Origin: Ardenticatenaceae bacterium
GTDB taxonomy: Bacteria; Chloroflexota; Anaerolineae; Promineifilales; Promineifilaceae
NCBI GenBank assembly: GCA_020634395.1
Contig: JACKBU010000021.1
Coordinates: 1-64,000, forward strand
Reading direction: 5' to 3'
Length of the DNA: 64,000 nucleotides
Shown one piece after another: positions 18,201 through 25,540 of this stretch (its first letter is position 1; each line of letters opens with the position of its first letter). A program made the position numbers and the translations under genes. The notes beneath the pieces were generated by a model. It saw only the letters and a program-made list of their open reading frames with translations. It did not search any database and was not told the DNA's origin.

Positions 18201-18434
18201 GTACAAGTCCATGACTCCTTCTGTGGTATGGTCGGCATTGTAGACAACCCAGTTGTTATCCGGGCTGATTTCAAAGCGCCAGATATCTCCACCGACAGAC
18301 TGAATATTGCTGAGTTTGATGACGCTGTTTTCTGCCTTGGTGGGCGTGAAGGCAATCCATCCGAAGATTGTCATCACAATGGCGACAATAATGGCTAGCC
18401 TGAAACTGGTTTGAAAACGAACTTGCTTGTGCAT
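15288..18434 (-). CDS. Secreted protein of twenty TolB/WD40-like propeller repeats
   Basis: 1048 residues from the ATG at 18434, which has AAGGAG at good spacing; the longer frame upstream lacks signal-peptide logic. Residues 1-35 form a signal peptide with a hydrophobic core (LAIIVAIVMTIFGWIAF) and an AXA-like end. I count 20 tandem repeats of about 46-52 residues, with a consensus close to ISADSSRVVY.ADQDTD.V.ELYSVP.DGS.PP.KLN. This is the DPD/TolB-like beta-propeller pattern; 20 blades suggest two or three propellers. The protein ends in a hydrophobic tail (LYLPVIAVND) of a type often seen at the end of exported chloroflexi proteins. Extracellular binding or scaffolding is likely, with no catalytic residues evident. 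The gene lacks the ACGGCCGT octamer and is less GC-rich than its neighbours. Confidence 0.75.
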   Translation of the reverse strand: MHKQVRFQTSFRLAIIVAIVMTIFGWIAFTPTKAENSVIKLSNIQSVGGDIWRFEISPDNNWVVYNADHTTEGVMDLYSVPTDGSAPPTKLTEMLDSRSDVERIQISADSHWVVYTVYHGGNDLYSVPIDGSAPPTKLSIPLDYGGSVRDFYQISADSSRVIYVAHPDAQNIDELYSVPIDGSNPPTKLNTTLPSGGGVGNFQISADSSRVVYEADQDIVDVHELYSLPIDGSVPPIKLNTSLPGEGDVNGNFKISANSTRVIYHADQETNDIDELFSVPIDGSSSPVKISGPMASGGDVLWNFQISADSSQVVYGADQDTDNVAELYQVPINGSALPTKLNGPLTSGGNVDYFQISADSSHVVYRADQNIDMMDELYSVPLNGSTPPVKLNSTLPSEGDVTWNFQISEDSSRVVYVADQSTDEVFELYSVPLDGSLPPTKLNGTLVNPVFIDISANSSWVVFTADNTGLYSVPLDGSLPPIKLNDPLPTGGVISPWSSRISPDSSQVVYLTNEYTDYVVELFSVSINRSTSPIQLGLSQALVGDVLNSQISADSNRVVYIADQDIDGVNEIYSVPVNGWPLPTKLNTPLILGQEVREDFLISADSSQVVYLTDQDTDDVFELYSVPINGSTLPVKLNSPLVSGYGVFYGYQISPDSGRVVYQADQNNDYVLELYSVPIDGSAPPVQINTSMPSGHSLSSFQISADSQYVIYRADQDTVGLDELYSVPLDGSTPATKLNSTLPSGSEVVQFQISADGSQVVYSIKDSMMSYITELYSVPIEGGTAPIKLNDPLGPGGSLNAVFQISPDNGCVVYIADYDYMSNAELYSVPLDRSTPPVKLNDTLVTGGEVKDFQISADSTRVAYRADQEVQYVTELYSVPIDGSALPIKLNTTLTSGGDVLGYQISNDSSRVIYHADQETDEIGELYSVLVDGSAAPIKLNGSLVSDGKVHSFQISADSSQVVYRADQDAHWVNELYSVPIDAGAAPIKINGMLTSGGNVGYSKISSDNNWVIYQADQDTDEVYELYAYGESTLVLHTLYLPVIAVND

Positions 18435-18782
18435 TTTGGCTCCTTTTTGAAACAGGTGGATAAAGGCCGTTCTCGATGGGAGAACGGCCGTCTCCCCAAA
18501 GGACAGAAACAACACTGATCATTTATGCCCCATCAACAGCAAAGGGCCGGTCAGATAGCCTATGACTTCGCACCCAATCCTCCAAGCAGGGTAATGTCAC
18601 GGGACACCGCCGTAACATGGCGCTTATATCGTCGGTTTGATCCCCTCTATCAAAGAGAATGCTCACCTCTATATAAAATACATTTTATGGTCTGCGACAG
18701 TTCGGTATTCGTGTGCGATTTTGTGCGGTGATCTGCGCGAGCAGGCGTTCAAAAACGGCCGTTTTTCAGGTACAATGCTCCT
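18435..18782. other. Divergent intergenic region with hairpin repeat and HIP-like palindrome
   Basis: 348 bp between divergently transcribed genes. It holds hairpin repeat C copy 2 (18465-18491), the 16-bp palindrome AAAAACGGCCGTTTTT (18751-18766), and a TACAAT -10-like hexamer at 18771-18776. No convincing ORF is present. Confidence 0.6.
18465..18491. repeat. Hairpin repeat C, copy 2
   Basis: GGCCGTTCTC (18465-18474), loop GATGG, GAGAACGGCC (18480-18489), followed by GT. It is closely similar to 15242-15272 in stem and loop, and again lies about 30 bp before a minus-strand start codon (18434). Confidence 0.6.
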
Positions 18783-18783
18783 A
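18771..18783 (+). promoter_or_regulatory. Possible -10 element giving a leaderless transcript
   Basis: TACAAT (18771-18776) lies seven bases before the start codon at 18783, and no Shine-Dalgarno sequence precedes that start. A leaderless mRNA would explain both. The -35 region is weak, so this is a suggestion only. Confidence 0.35.
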
Positions 18784-20204
18784 TGACCGCCATCACTCAG
18801 GAGGAACTGCAAACGGCCGTTCATGCGGCCCTGGTGCAATGGGGCAAACCGGCAGAAAATCAGACGTTACCGCTTTCTACACTACTGCTCGTCCAAAATC
18901 AGCTTGCCTCCATTCAAAGCGCCCTGCCATTTGGGCGGCGGTATGCCGTTGACCGTGTCCTTCTGGACAGCATTGATCTCCTGGCCGAACAAGACGAAGC
19001 CGGCGCAGTTGTGCTGCGCAGCCGGTTCCTGGATGGCAAAATCACCCGGCAGGTTGCTCAGGAAATGTACGCCAGCGTTGACCAGGTCAATCGCTGGCAG
19101 CGCGCCGCCATCGAGTCCTTAACCCAACTTCTCTACCATCAGGAAACAAAGCTGCGCACAGAATTAATCCAGGCCCTGGAGACCAGCCTACCCCCCGCCT
19201 CTTACAGCCAATTTTTTGGTTTTAGCCAGATTCGACAAATCGTCGCGGCCCAGCTCGCGCAGGAAACGGCGCCCTGGATCATTGCTCTGACGGGCATCGG
19301 TGGCATTGGCAAGACAAGTCTGGCGGATTCGGTGGTGCGGGAAGTGCTGCCCAGTCTGGCCTTCAAACGGATTTGCTGGCTGCGTGTCGAGCAGCAGCAG
19401 TTCAGCGGCGCGGCGCTGCCGCCGGAACGCGCCTATCAAGGCTTACTGTCGGCGTTAGCTAATGCTTTGTGGCCCGGCACAGCGCACGGTCAACCGGATG
19501 CCCACCTGGAAGCACGCTTATGCCAAAAACTAAAAGCCGCCCCCCATTTAATCATCATCGACAACCTGGAAACCGTGGCCCACGTCGATTATTTTGCCGC
19601 TAAGCTCCTGGCTTTTGTGGAGCCGACCCGCTTTTTACTCACCAGCCGCGCCCGGCCGTCCGGCGGAACGGCCGTTTACACCCACACCTTACACGAACTG
19701 CCCTTCAGCGACGCCGCCGCGCTCCTGCGCCACCACGCCCAACTCACTGGGCTGCCAGAACTGGCCGCCGCCGATACGGACACCCTGCAAGCCATCTACC
19801 AGGTCACAGGCGGCAATCCGCTGGCCCTGAAATTGGTGGTGAGCCTGACGGCCGTTCTGCCCCTGCCCCAAATCCTGGCCGATCTGAACCAAAACCGGGC
19901 CGGCCCGATTGAAGATTTATACCGGCACATTTACTGGGAAGCGTGGCAAACGCTGACGCCCACCGCGCAAACACTGCTGCTGGCCATGCCCCTGGTAGCC
20001 GCTTCCGGCGCCCCACCAGAGCAAATGCAGGCCTTTAGCGGGCTGGACGAAAATGAATTTTGGACGGCCGTGCGCGAATTGACCGCCCGCTCCCTGCTGG
20101 AAGTGCAGGGAACCATCCAGGAACGGCGCTACGGCATCCACCGCCTCACCGACACCTTCTTACAAACAGAAATCATCGGCTGGCCCAACCCATTAGTCTC
20201 ATGA
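18783..20204 (+). CDS. NB-ARC STAND ATPase with N-terminal sigma-region-4-like HTH (first half of split AfsR/MalT-like regulator)
   Basis: 473 residues. Residues about 60-120 contain a helix-turn-helix resembling sigma-70 region 4 (LRSRFLDGKITRQVAQEMY, then DQVNRWQRAAIESL). The NB-ARC core follows: P-loop GIGGIGKT near 171-178, Walker B LIIIDN near 256, an FLLTSR sensor-1 segment near 282, and the GGNPLALKL helix typical of the winged-helix junction. Relatives are signal-transduction ATPases that oligomerise on ligand binding, and they usually carry C-terminal TPRs in the same chain. Here the TPR part is a separate gene that overlaps the stop (ATGA at 20201-20204). The pair probably acts as one regulator, or one fused ancestor was split by frameshift. 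Confidence 0.75.
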   Translation: MTAITQEELQTAVHAALVQWGKPAENQTLPLSTLLLVQNQLASIQSALPFGRRYAVDRVLLDSIDLLAEQDEAGAVVLRSRFLDGKITRQVAQEMYASVDQVNRWQRAAIESLTQLLYHQETKLRTELIQALETSLPPASYSQFFGFSQIRQIVAAQLAQETAPWIIALTGIGGIGKTSLADSVVREVLPSLAFKRICWLRVEQQQFSGAALPPERAYQGLLSALANALWPGTAHGQPDAHLEARLCQKLKAAPHLIIIDNLETVAHVDYFAAKLLAFVEPTRFLLTSRARPSGGTAVYTHTLHELPFSDAAALLRHHAQLTGLPELAAADTDTLQAIYQVTGGNPLALKLVVSLTAVLPLPQILADLNQNRAGPIEDLYRHIYWEAWQTLTPTAQTLLLAMPLVAASGAPPEQMQAFSGLDENEFWTAVRELTARSLLEVQGTIQERRYGIHRLTDTFLQTEIIGWPNPLVS

Positions 20205-21403
20205 TGACCCAACTCGCCGCCCAATTCACCCAAAGCGTGGCCGCCAACATCAGCTATTGGCAGCAGCGCACCCAGAACCTCACGGACGATACGCTGCCCG
20301 CTTTAGATCAGGAGCGCCAAAACCTCTATCGCGCCGCCAAATTTGGCCTGCACGTGCCCCATACCTGGCAGCAAACGGCCGAACTGATTTTACAAACCTT
20401 TGTCTTTGTGGAACGGCGTGGTTACTGGGCGGAATGGCTACCCATGCTAGAACAACTGCTGCAAAGCTGCCCTGCAGACAATCTGGCGATGCGCGGCCGC
20501 ATTCTTGACCATTTAGGGCTTTTTTACCGCTATAACCGGCAGTTGGACGCCGCTTTCGCCGCCCACCAGGAGGAATTGCAGATCGGGCTGATGCTTGAAG
20601 ACAAATGGCGCGAAGCCCATGCCTGCATCAACCTGGGCGCCGTTTGCCAGCAGATGCGCCGCTTTGCCGAAGCGGAAACCTACATCCTGCAATCGCAAAG
20701 CGCATTTCAAGCCATCCACGCGCCGCTCATTAAACATGCGTTTGTGCTGCTGGAGCTGGGACTGGTGGGCAAAGGCAAAGGGCAGTGGGCGCAGGCTGAG
20801 GAGTATCTTGGCTATTCCGTGTCCTTGTGGCGTGAAGTGGGCGATCCAGTTTATCTGGCGAACTGTCTCAAATTGTTAGGGGAGGCTTTGGCCGCGCAAG
20901 ACAAAACAGACGCCGCCTTCGCCGCCTATCACGAAGCTCTAGAGTGCCTGGCCCACACCGAAAACAATCCAGACACAATCAGGGTACTCAATGAATTGGG
21001 ATCGCTGCACCTGAAACAGGCCAATCTAACGGAGGCCGAGCGCCTCTTTTTAAGGGCGAACGCATCTTTTAGGTGCCAATCGGGGAATCTGTTTGATCGG
21101 GCGGTGGTGGCCAATAATTTAGGCGTTGTCTATCTGGCTCAAGAGCGATTGGCGGAAGCGGAGCAATTTTTTCGCAGCAGCCTGGCGCTGTGGCAGAGTT
21201 GTGCTGATCCGGTGCAGCAGGCCAACACGTTGGGCGGGTTGGCGGAGGTCAAAACGGCGCAAAACCAGTTGGCCGAGGCGCAGCAGCTTTATGCGCAGGC
21301 GCTGGCCTTATTGGCCGATTTTCCCGACGATGCCTGGGGGCAAAAGCTGCAAAAAGGATTCAGGGAGGCTGCGTGCGCTTTGAAAGAGGCGCGTGATGCG
21401 TAA
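20201..21403 (+). CDS. TPR-repeat protein, partner of the upstream NB-ARC ATPase
   Basis: 400 residues from the ATG at 20201; a longer upstream frame within the NB-ARC gene is Arg/His/Pro-rich shadow sequence. It consists of helical pairs of TPR type (GRILDHLGLFYRYNRQLDAA; EAHACINLGAVCQQMRRFAE; VANNLGVVYLAQERLAEAE; ANTLGGLAEVKTAQNQLAE), eight or so repeats in all, as in the sensor half of MalT/AfsR-like STAND proteins. The 4-bp overlap suggests stop-restart translation and close stoichiometry with the ATPase. The stop codon lies within the left arm of a GCGTGATGCGT hairpin repeat. Confidence 0.7.
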   Translation: MMTQLAAQFTQSVAANISYWQQRTQNLTDDTLPALDQERQNLYRAAKFGLHVPHTWQQTAELILQTFVFVERRGYWAEWLPMLEQLLQSCPADNLAMRGRILDHLGLFYRYNRQLDAAFAAHQEELQIGLMLEDKWREAHACINLGAVCQQMRRFAEAETYILQSQSAFQAIHAPLIKHAFVLLELGLVGKGKGQWAQAEEYLGYSVSLWREVGDPVYLANCLKLLGEALAAQDKTDAAFAAYHEALECLAHTENNPDTIRVLNELGSLHLKQANLTEAERLFLRANASFRCQSGNLFDRAVVANNLGVVYLAQERLAEAEQFFRSSLALWQSCADPVQQANTLGGLAEVKTAQNQLAEAQQLYAQALALLADFPDDAWGQKLQKGFREAACALKEARDA

Positions 21404-21431
21404 ATTACTCTTTTCACGCATCACGCATTAG
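21391..21431. repeat. REP-like hairpin, GCGTGATGCGT family
   Basis: GCGTGATGCGT at the very end of the TPR gene pairs with ACGCATCACGC about 15 bp further on. The same core occurs at 7973-8013, 22000-22050 and 28069-28111. It is placed where a transcript-end structure would be useful. Confidence 0.6.
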
Positions 21432-21472
21432 ACCCAAACTCCGCACAATTGGCGGCTAAACCTATTCCAGCA

Positions 21473-21625
21473 TTAGCCTGCGCACGCCGAGCCGGACCCG
21501 GTGCTGGCACACTCGGCCATCACATGGATGAGTGTGGGCAGACCAAAATAAAGGGCAAAGACTGCGGTGACAGACCACAGATGAACAATTCGCTGCTTGA
21601 CTTGTGTTTTTCGGACCTCGAGCAT
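21473..21625 (-). CDS. Possible 50-aa single-pass membrane protein
   Basis: The ATG at 21625 is preceded by GAGGTG, a reasonable ribosome site. The peptide has a charged N-terminus (MLEVRKTQVKQR), a hydrophobic helix (residues about 17-36) and a small-residue C-terminus with two cysteines. Nothing upstream or downstream on this strand is close enough to form an operon. No family is recognised, and chance is possible. Confidence 0.35.
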   Translation of the reverse strand: MLEVRKTQVKQRIVHLWSVTAVFALYFGLPTLIHVMAECASTGSGSACAG

Positions 21626-21954
21626 TTCGACACCTCACTTTTGGGTAAGAGAGGCTCATTGAGGACGGCGCGCCCGGACAAAAGGTTGTCTTATCCGCTC
21701 ATGAGATGCTCAACGGCCGTTTGCCATTCCATTTCCTCTGACAGGCTGTTCCCGATCGGTTCATGATTTCAGTGTAGTCATCATGACGCTTAAGTTACAG
21801 AGGGTGCTGCTTAAATCAGCTTCATGTCTTTTATTCTCGACTAAAAGGACCATCATTTCAGGCCACGATTAACCAATTCCGGCAGCCGTTTCTACGAATT
21901 TAAGTAAGTGTTAAACCGATTTTTAGCCGATTTTAGAGTGGCGATGTCAGAAAA

Positions 21955-22083
21955 AGGTTGGGCTTTTCAGGAATTCAGGGGTTTGACGCCCCATAATGCG
22001 TGATACGTGATACGTGACCAGAGAGACCTCACGCATCACGTATCACGCTTCAATCTAAACCCCACGAAGCCCAAAGATCCAAA
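21955..22083. repeat. MITE-like dispersed repeat, copy 2
   Basis: This is the counterpart of 7930-8050. The outer arms (TTGGGCTT...GGGGTTT and AAACCCC...AAGCCCAA) are inverted, and the centre holds a CGTGATACGTGA/TCACGTATCACG hairpin. It ends about 50 bp before the NACHT start codon, just as copy 1 ends about 40 bp before the DUF6519 start. Confidence 0.6.
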
Positions 22084-22134
22084 CGTTGATCTGACACAGC
22101 CAGCGGATTTCTACGGAAAGACGGGGAGGCAATC

Positions 22135-24576
22135 ATGACCACCTTTGGCCAGCAGGTACGCGCATACCGAAAACAGTGCCGGGATTCGCTTCGCGGCGGT
22201 GCATTGACGCAGGTGCGCCTGGGCGAACTGCTGGGCGACGAACTAGGCAACACCGGCTACTCAGGCGCAGCCGTCTCCGATTGGGAACGGGACCGCAGCA
22301 AAATCCACGCCGACGACCGGCTGGTGCTGGTGGGCCTGGTGGCCGTGCTGCACCGCTGCGGCGGCTTGCTCACGCTGGCCGAAGCCAACCAATTCCTGCG
22401 CACCGGCAACTACCGTGCCCTGAACGAGCAGGAAAAACGCCGGATATTCCCCGAGGTAAGCCCTGCGACCGCCCCCATTTTGACAACAACTGTCCCCCTA
22501 CCCCCTGCGCAACTCTCGCCGGAACGGCGCAAACAGCTCCTCTTGTTGGAAAAAGTGAAACATTTTTGGGTGGAAGGCGTTCTGGAAAAATCGGTAAAGG
22601 GGGCGCTGCTGCTGCATCTGCACGGCCGTGCCTACGACGAAGCTGTAGACCAGCCCTGGCAGAACGTCATTGGCTCTGTGCCGCCGCTGGTGGTTGGGGA
22701 GGAAACGGCCGTTTACCCTCCCATACTCTCAGCCCTGTTCCACCAATCCGACCGGGCGCTGCTCATTTTGGGCGAACCCGGCTCCGGCAAAACCACGACG
22801 CTCATCAACCTGGCGCAAGAACTCATCGACCAGGCCGAAAGCGACCCGGAGCAGCCGATCCCCGTCATTTTTAATCTCGTCTCGTGGGCTGAAAAGCGGC
22901 AAACCATCAGCGATTGGGTTGTAGAAGAATTAACCGCCAAATACCAGATTCCCCAGACGCTGGGCTGTGAATGGCTGAATGACGACGCCCTGATTTTGCT
23001 TTTGGACGGCCTGGACGAAACGCCGACAAACCACCGCGACGCCTGCGTCACCGCGCTCAACGAGTTTCGCCAGCAGTATGGCTTGACGGGTATCGTGATT
23101 AGCAGCCGCCGCAAAGCGTATGAGGCGCTGGAAACCCATTTGCACCTGGGCGGGGCGTATCTCTTGCAGCCGCTTACGGCCGTCCAGATCAATGCCTACC
23201 TCACCGCGGCCGGCGAACGATTGGGCGGCTTGAAAACGGCCGTGCGCCAGGACCCCGCCCTGGGAAAATTAGCCCAGTCGCCGCTCATGCTCCACGTGCT
23301 CAGCGTGGCCTACTGGCAAACGAAAATGGCTGCGGGAGACAACGAAGAAATCGACATAACAGACCTGTTTGACGGCTACGTCCGGGCCATGTTCACCAGA
23401 CGCGGCCATACCGCAGGTCATTCTCAGGCCAGTGTGGTGCATCGATTAAGCCGGCTGGCGCAGCAAATGGACACGCACAATCAGGCAGTTTTTTTGCTTG
23501 AGGGCTTGCAGCCAAGCTGGCTGAATACGTCGTGGTGGCAGTTCGCCTACATGGCCGGTTCCCGGCTGTTCGCAGGATTGGTTGCCAGCGTGCTCATGTG
23601 GCTGTTTTGGCTCATGGTGCGCATCAATATCCCCCAGTTCGGCACGGTATGGTCGCAGCAAATAGGGCAGGTAATCCCAGGCTGGGCAGCCGCAACCGAT
23701 TTGTGGTTGATGTTGTTTTTGGGGTTGAGCATGGGGCTGGTAACGGCCGTATTGGACAGCATCTACTACCAACGCCTGGCAAACCAGGGCTACCCGATTG
23801 TCGACAATCGGAAACGACGGCATTGGCGCACGGCCGTGACAGTGCTTGTCGTTGGCTCGTTGGCGACGCTCTTGGTGGGAGTTTACGACAACCCCTTTCT
23901 GGCGCTTTCCTTTGGCGTCGTGGCCGGCGTCAATTTTGGGCTGATTACCTATTTTGTAAATGGCAACAATTTGCGTGACGACATTCGCACCGTGGCGGCT
24001 CTCGATTGGTCTTGGTCGGGCATGGTGGTGGGGCTGCTCATCGGATTGGGACTGGCAACGGCCGTAGAACTGGTGGAATACCTGTTGTATGGCTCCACAA
24101 AAATCCTGCATACCTTTTTGTCGCTGGGTCTGGTGTTTTTGCTGCTGGGCGGCTTGCGCGGCCATCGGGTATCGGCCACTAGCAAGCCCAATCAAGGCAT
24201 TCGCCTGTCGGCCACCAACGCGCTGATCGCCGGGGGGATTTTAGGGCTGGCCATGACGGTGGTAACGGCCGTTTTGTGGCAGCATCTCATCCTGGGATTG
24301 ATCGCCGGAATATTATCGGCGCTCGTGTCCCTCTTCATGTTTGGCGGCGGCAATGTCGCCAACCACTTCCTCTTGCGCTTCTTGTTATGGCTCACCACCG
24401 ATCTGCCCGGCGATTTGACAGGCTTTCTGGAATTTTGCGTCAACCGCGTCTTTTTGCACCGAGTTGGCGGCGGCTACATCTTTATCCATCAGGCAATCCA
24501 GGAATATTTTACGCGGCAGCCAGCACCCCTACACCCCTGCGGAAACCATGCCCAAGTGCATTTAGAAAGGGAGTAA
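22135..24576 (+). CDS. HTH-NACHT NTPase with eight-helix membrane domain
   Basis: 813 residues. Residues 1-70 form an XRE-like helix-turn-helix (FGQQVRAYRKQCR; LTQVRLGELLG; SGAAVSDWERDRS). A NACHT NTPase follows: P-loop GEPGSGKTT near 213-221, Walker B LILLLDGLDE near 286-295, and an IVISSRR sensor. From about 478 to 745 there are eight predicted membrane helices, and the chain ends with FIHQAIQEYF, a typical end of NACHT domains. NACHT proteins are STAND ATPases; bacterial members include antiphage sensors. A DNA-binding-like head joined to a membrane tail is unusual. The context next to another STAND system supports a defence or stress-signalling role, which is inference. Confidence 0.75.
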   Translation: MTTFGQQVRAYRKQCRDSLRGGALTQVRLGELLGDELGNTGYSGAAVSDWERDRSKIHADDRLVLVGLVAVLHRCGGLLTLAEANQFLRTGNYRALNEQEKRRIFPEVSPATAPILTTTVPLPPAQLSPERRKQLLLLEKVKHFWVEGVLEKSVKGALLLHLHGRAYDEAVDQPWQNVIGSVPPLVVGEETAVYPPILSALFHQSDRALLILGEPGSGKTTTLINLAQELIDQAESDPEQPIPVIFNLVSWAEKRQTISDWVVEELTAKYQIPQTLGCEWLNDDALILLLDGLDETPTNHRDACVTALNEFRQQYGLTGIVISSRRKAYEALETHLHLGGAYLLQPLTAVQINAYLTAAGERLGGLKTAVRQDPALGKLAQSPLMLHVLSVAYWQTKMAAGDNEEIDITDLFDGYVRAMFTRRGHTAGHSQASVVHRLSRLAQQMDTHNQAVFLLEGLQPSWLNTSWWQFAYMAGSRLFAGLVASVLMWLFWLMVRINIPQFGTVWSQQIGQVIPGWAAATDLWLMLFLGLSMGLVTAVLDSIYYQRLANQGYPIVDNRKRRHWRTAVTVLVVGSLATLLVGVYDNPFLALSFGVVAGVNFGLITYFVNGNNLRDDIRTVAALDWSWSGMVVGLLIGLGLATAVELVEYLLYGSTKILHTFLSLGLVFLLLGGLRGHRVSATSKPNQGIRLSATNALIAGGILGLAMTVVTAVLWQHLILGLIAGILSALVSLFMFGGGNVANHFLLRFLLWLTTDLPGDLTGFLEFCVNRVFLHRVGGGYIFIHQAIQEYFTRQPAPLHPCGNHAQVHLERE

Positions 24577-24642
24577 GGAATATTCTGATGAGCGGCGCGC
24601 GCCAGCCAGTCCGCAAAACGCAGGGCCTCATTGGTTTGTCAT

Positions 24643-24700
24643 GGGAAACGGCCGTTTCCCCGGCTAACTGGAGATTGGCAAGCAGGCAGTGGCCGGCTGG
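24643..24700 (+). repeat. Dispersed repeat A, copy 2
   Basis: It has the same GGGAAACGGCCGTTTCCC palindrome and CGGCTAACTGG.GATTGGCAAGCAGG flank as copy 1 at 11263. It lies between the NACHT and histidine phosphatase genes. Confidence 0.65.
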
Positions 24701-24750
24701 CGCGGCTTATCGGGGCGGTAGTTAGACCAAAAAAGAGGAGGTGAGGCAAG

Positions 24751-25299
24751 GTGCACGTTATTGAACATCGGCGTCATTCGATGCGGAATAAGCCAGGTCA
24801 GCACTTATCGCAAGCAGGTGTAGACCGCGCACGATCCGTTGGCGATGACCTGGGACGTTTTGACCTCGTTGTTACCAGCAGCCTTCCGCGTGCGTTTGAG
24901 ACTGCCATTGCGATGGGGTTTGCGGTTGATGAGCAGTTGGAGGAGCTTTGCTCACTACCAGACGGATTTGAGGCAATGGTTCAATGGGATGAGGGGTTCG
25001 CCCGTTTCTCGGAAGTCATGAACAGTCACCCATACGGCGTGGTGGCACTGTTTGGACAGAAGCTCGCGCAGCTCCATAGGGAGATCGCAGGGCGTTTGCC
25101 CGACAATGGGAGAGCCCTGGTGATCTCCCATGGCGGCATCGTTGAGGCAAGTGTCGTTGGATGTATGCCGGGCGAAAGCTTTTCCTCGTGGGGGCGGGCG
25201 TGCGACTATTGCGAAGGTGTGCGTATGTTCTTCAACGGAACTGTCTGTGAGCGAGCTGAACTGATGCGTGTGTTGGGTCGGGGCTCGGTGTCTGCCTGA
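24751..25299 (+). CDS. Histidine phosphatase superfamily protein
   Basis: 182 residues with a GTG start at 24751, supported by an AGAGGAGGTGA ribosome site. The N-terminal EHRRHSMR corresponds to the RHG phospho-acceptor motif (Ser replaces Gly). VVTSSLPRAFETA supplies the second Arg, and VISHGGIVE the second catalytic His. Members dephosphorylate small metabolites, phosphoproteins or nucleotides; the substrate is not deducible. The protein is shorter than classical phosphoglycerate mutases and fits the SixA/CobC-sized group. Its gene has few ACGGCCGT octamers and a lower GC than the flanking STAND genes, suggesting a different history. Confidence 0.75.
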   Translation: MHVIEHRRHSMRNKPGQHLSQAGVDRARSVGDDLGRFDLVVTSSLPRAFETAIAMGFAVDEQLEELCSLPDGFEAMVQWDEGFARFSEVMNSHPYGVVALFGQKLAQLHREIAGRLPDNGRALVISHGGIVEASVVGCMPGESFSSWGRACDYCEGVRMFFNGTVCERAELMRVLGRGSVSA

Positions 25300-25413
25300 C
25301 AAGCGTTTTGAGACGGACGGGCTGCGCCCGCTGATGTAGCCGCTTTTCGGCCGTAGGGATGCCTGCTGGTGGAGCATTCCCCGTTCATTGTTAGCTGTTA
25401 TCTGTTCATTGTT

Positions 25414-25470
25414 GGGCAAACGGCCGTTTCCCCGCCTAACTGGGCATTGGCAAGCGGGGTGTGGCTCGGC
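25414..25470 (+). repeat. Dispersed repeat A, copy 3
   Basis: GGGCAAACGGCCGTTTCCCC is followed by GCCTAACTGGGCATTGGCAAGCGGGGTGTGG (given in blocks), matching copies 1 and 2. A degenerate inverted remnant of the distal part occurs at 26640-26665, on the other side of the AT-rich gene. Confidence 0.65.
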
Positions 25471-25540
25471 GAGCCGCCGGCCACAGCGACAGGAAACGCC
25501 TCAGTGTTTGTGCGAATAAAAGATTATAGTTTTTAGCGGA

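Larger units (their letters stand above)
21404..22134. other. Long intergenic region with repeats and one possible small gene
   Basis: 731 bp. It contains the rest of the REP-like hairpin, a possible 50-aa minus-strand gene (21473-21625), an isolated ACGGCCGT near 21712, an AT-richer stretch (21770-21950) with no recognisable content, and a MITE-like repeat (21955-22083) just before the NACHT gene. A 105-codon plus-strand frame at 21449 has no coding character. Confidence 0.6.

Noticed and set aside
15288..18434. CRISPR-like regular repeats
   Set aside because: The periodic repeats are in-frame protein repeats of about 140-155 bp with gradual divergence, not identical short repeats with unique spacers.
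18525..18731. 68-codon plus-strand ORF between the propeller and NB-ARC genes
   Set aside because: No ribosome site, no family resemblance, and unusual composition for this genome.
21449..21766. 105-codon plus-strand ORF in the gap before the NACHT gene
   Set aside because: Composition is not protein-like, there is no ribosome site, and it overlaps a better minus-strand candidate.
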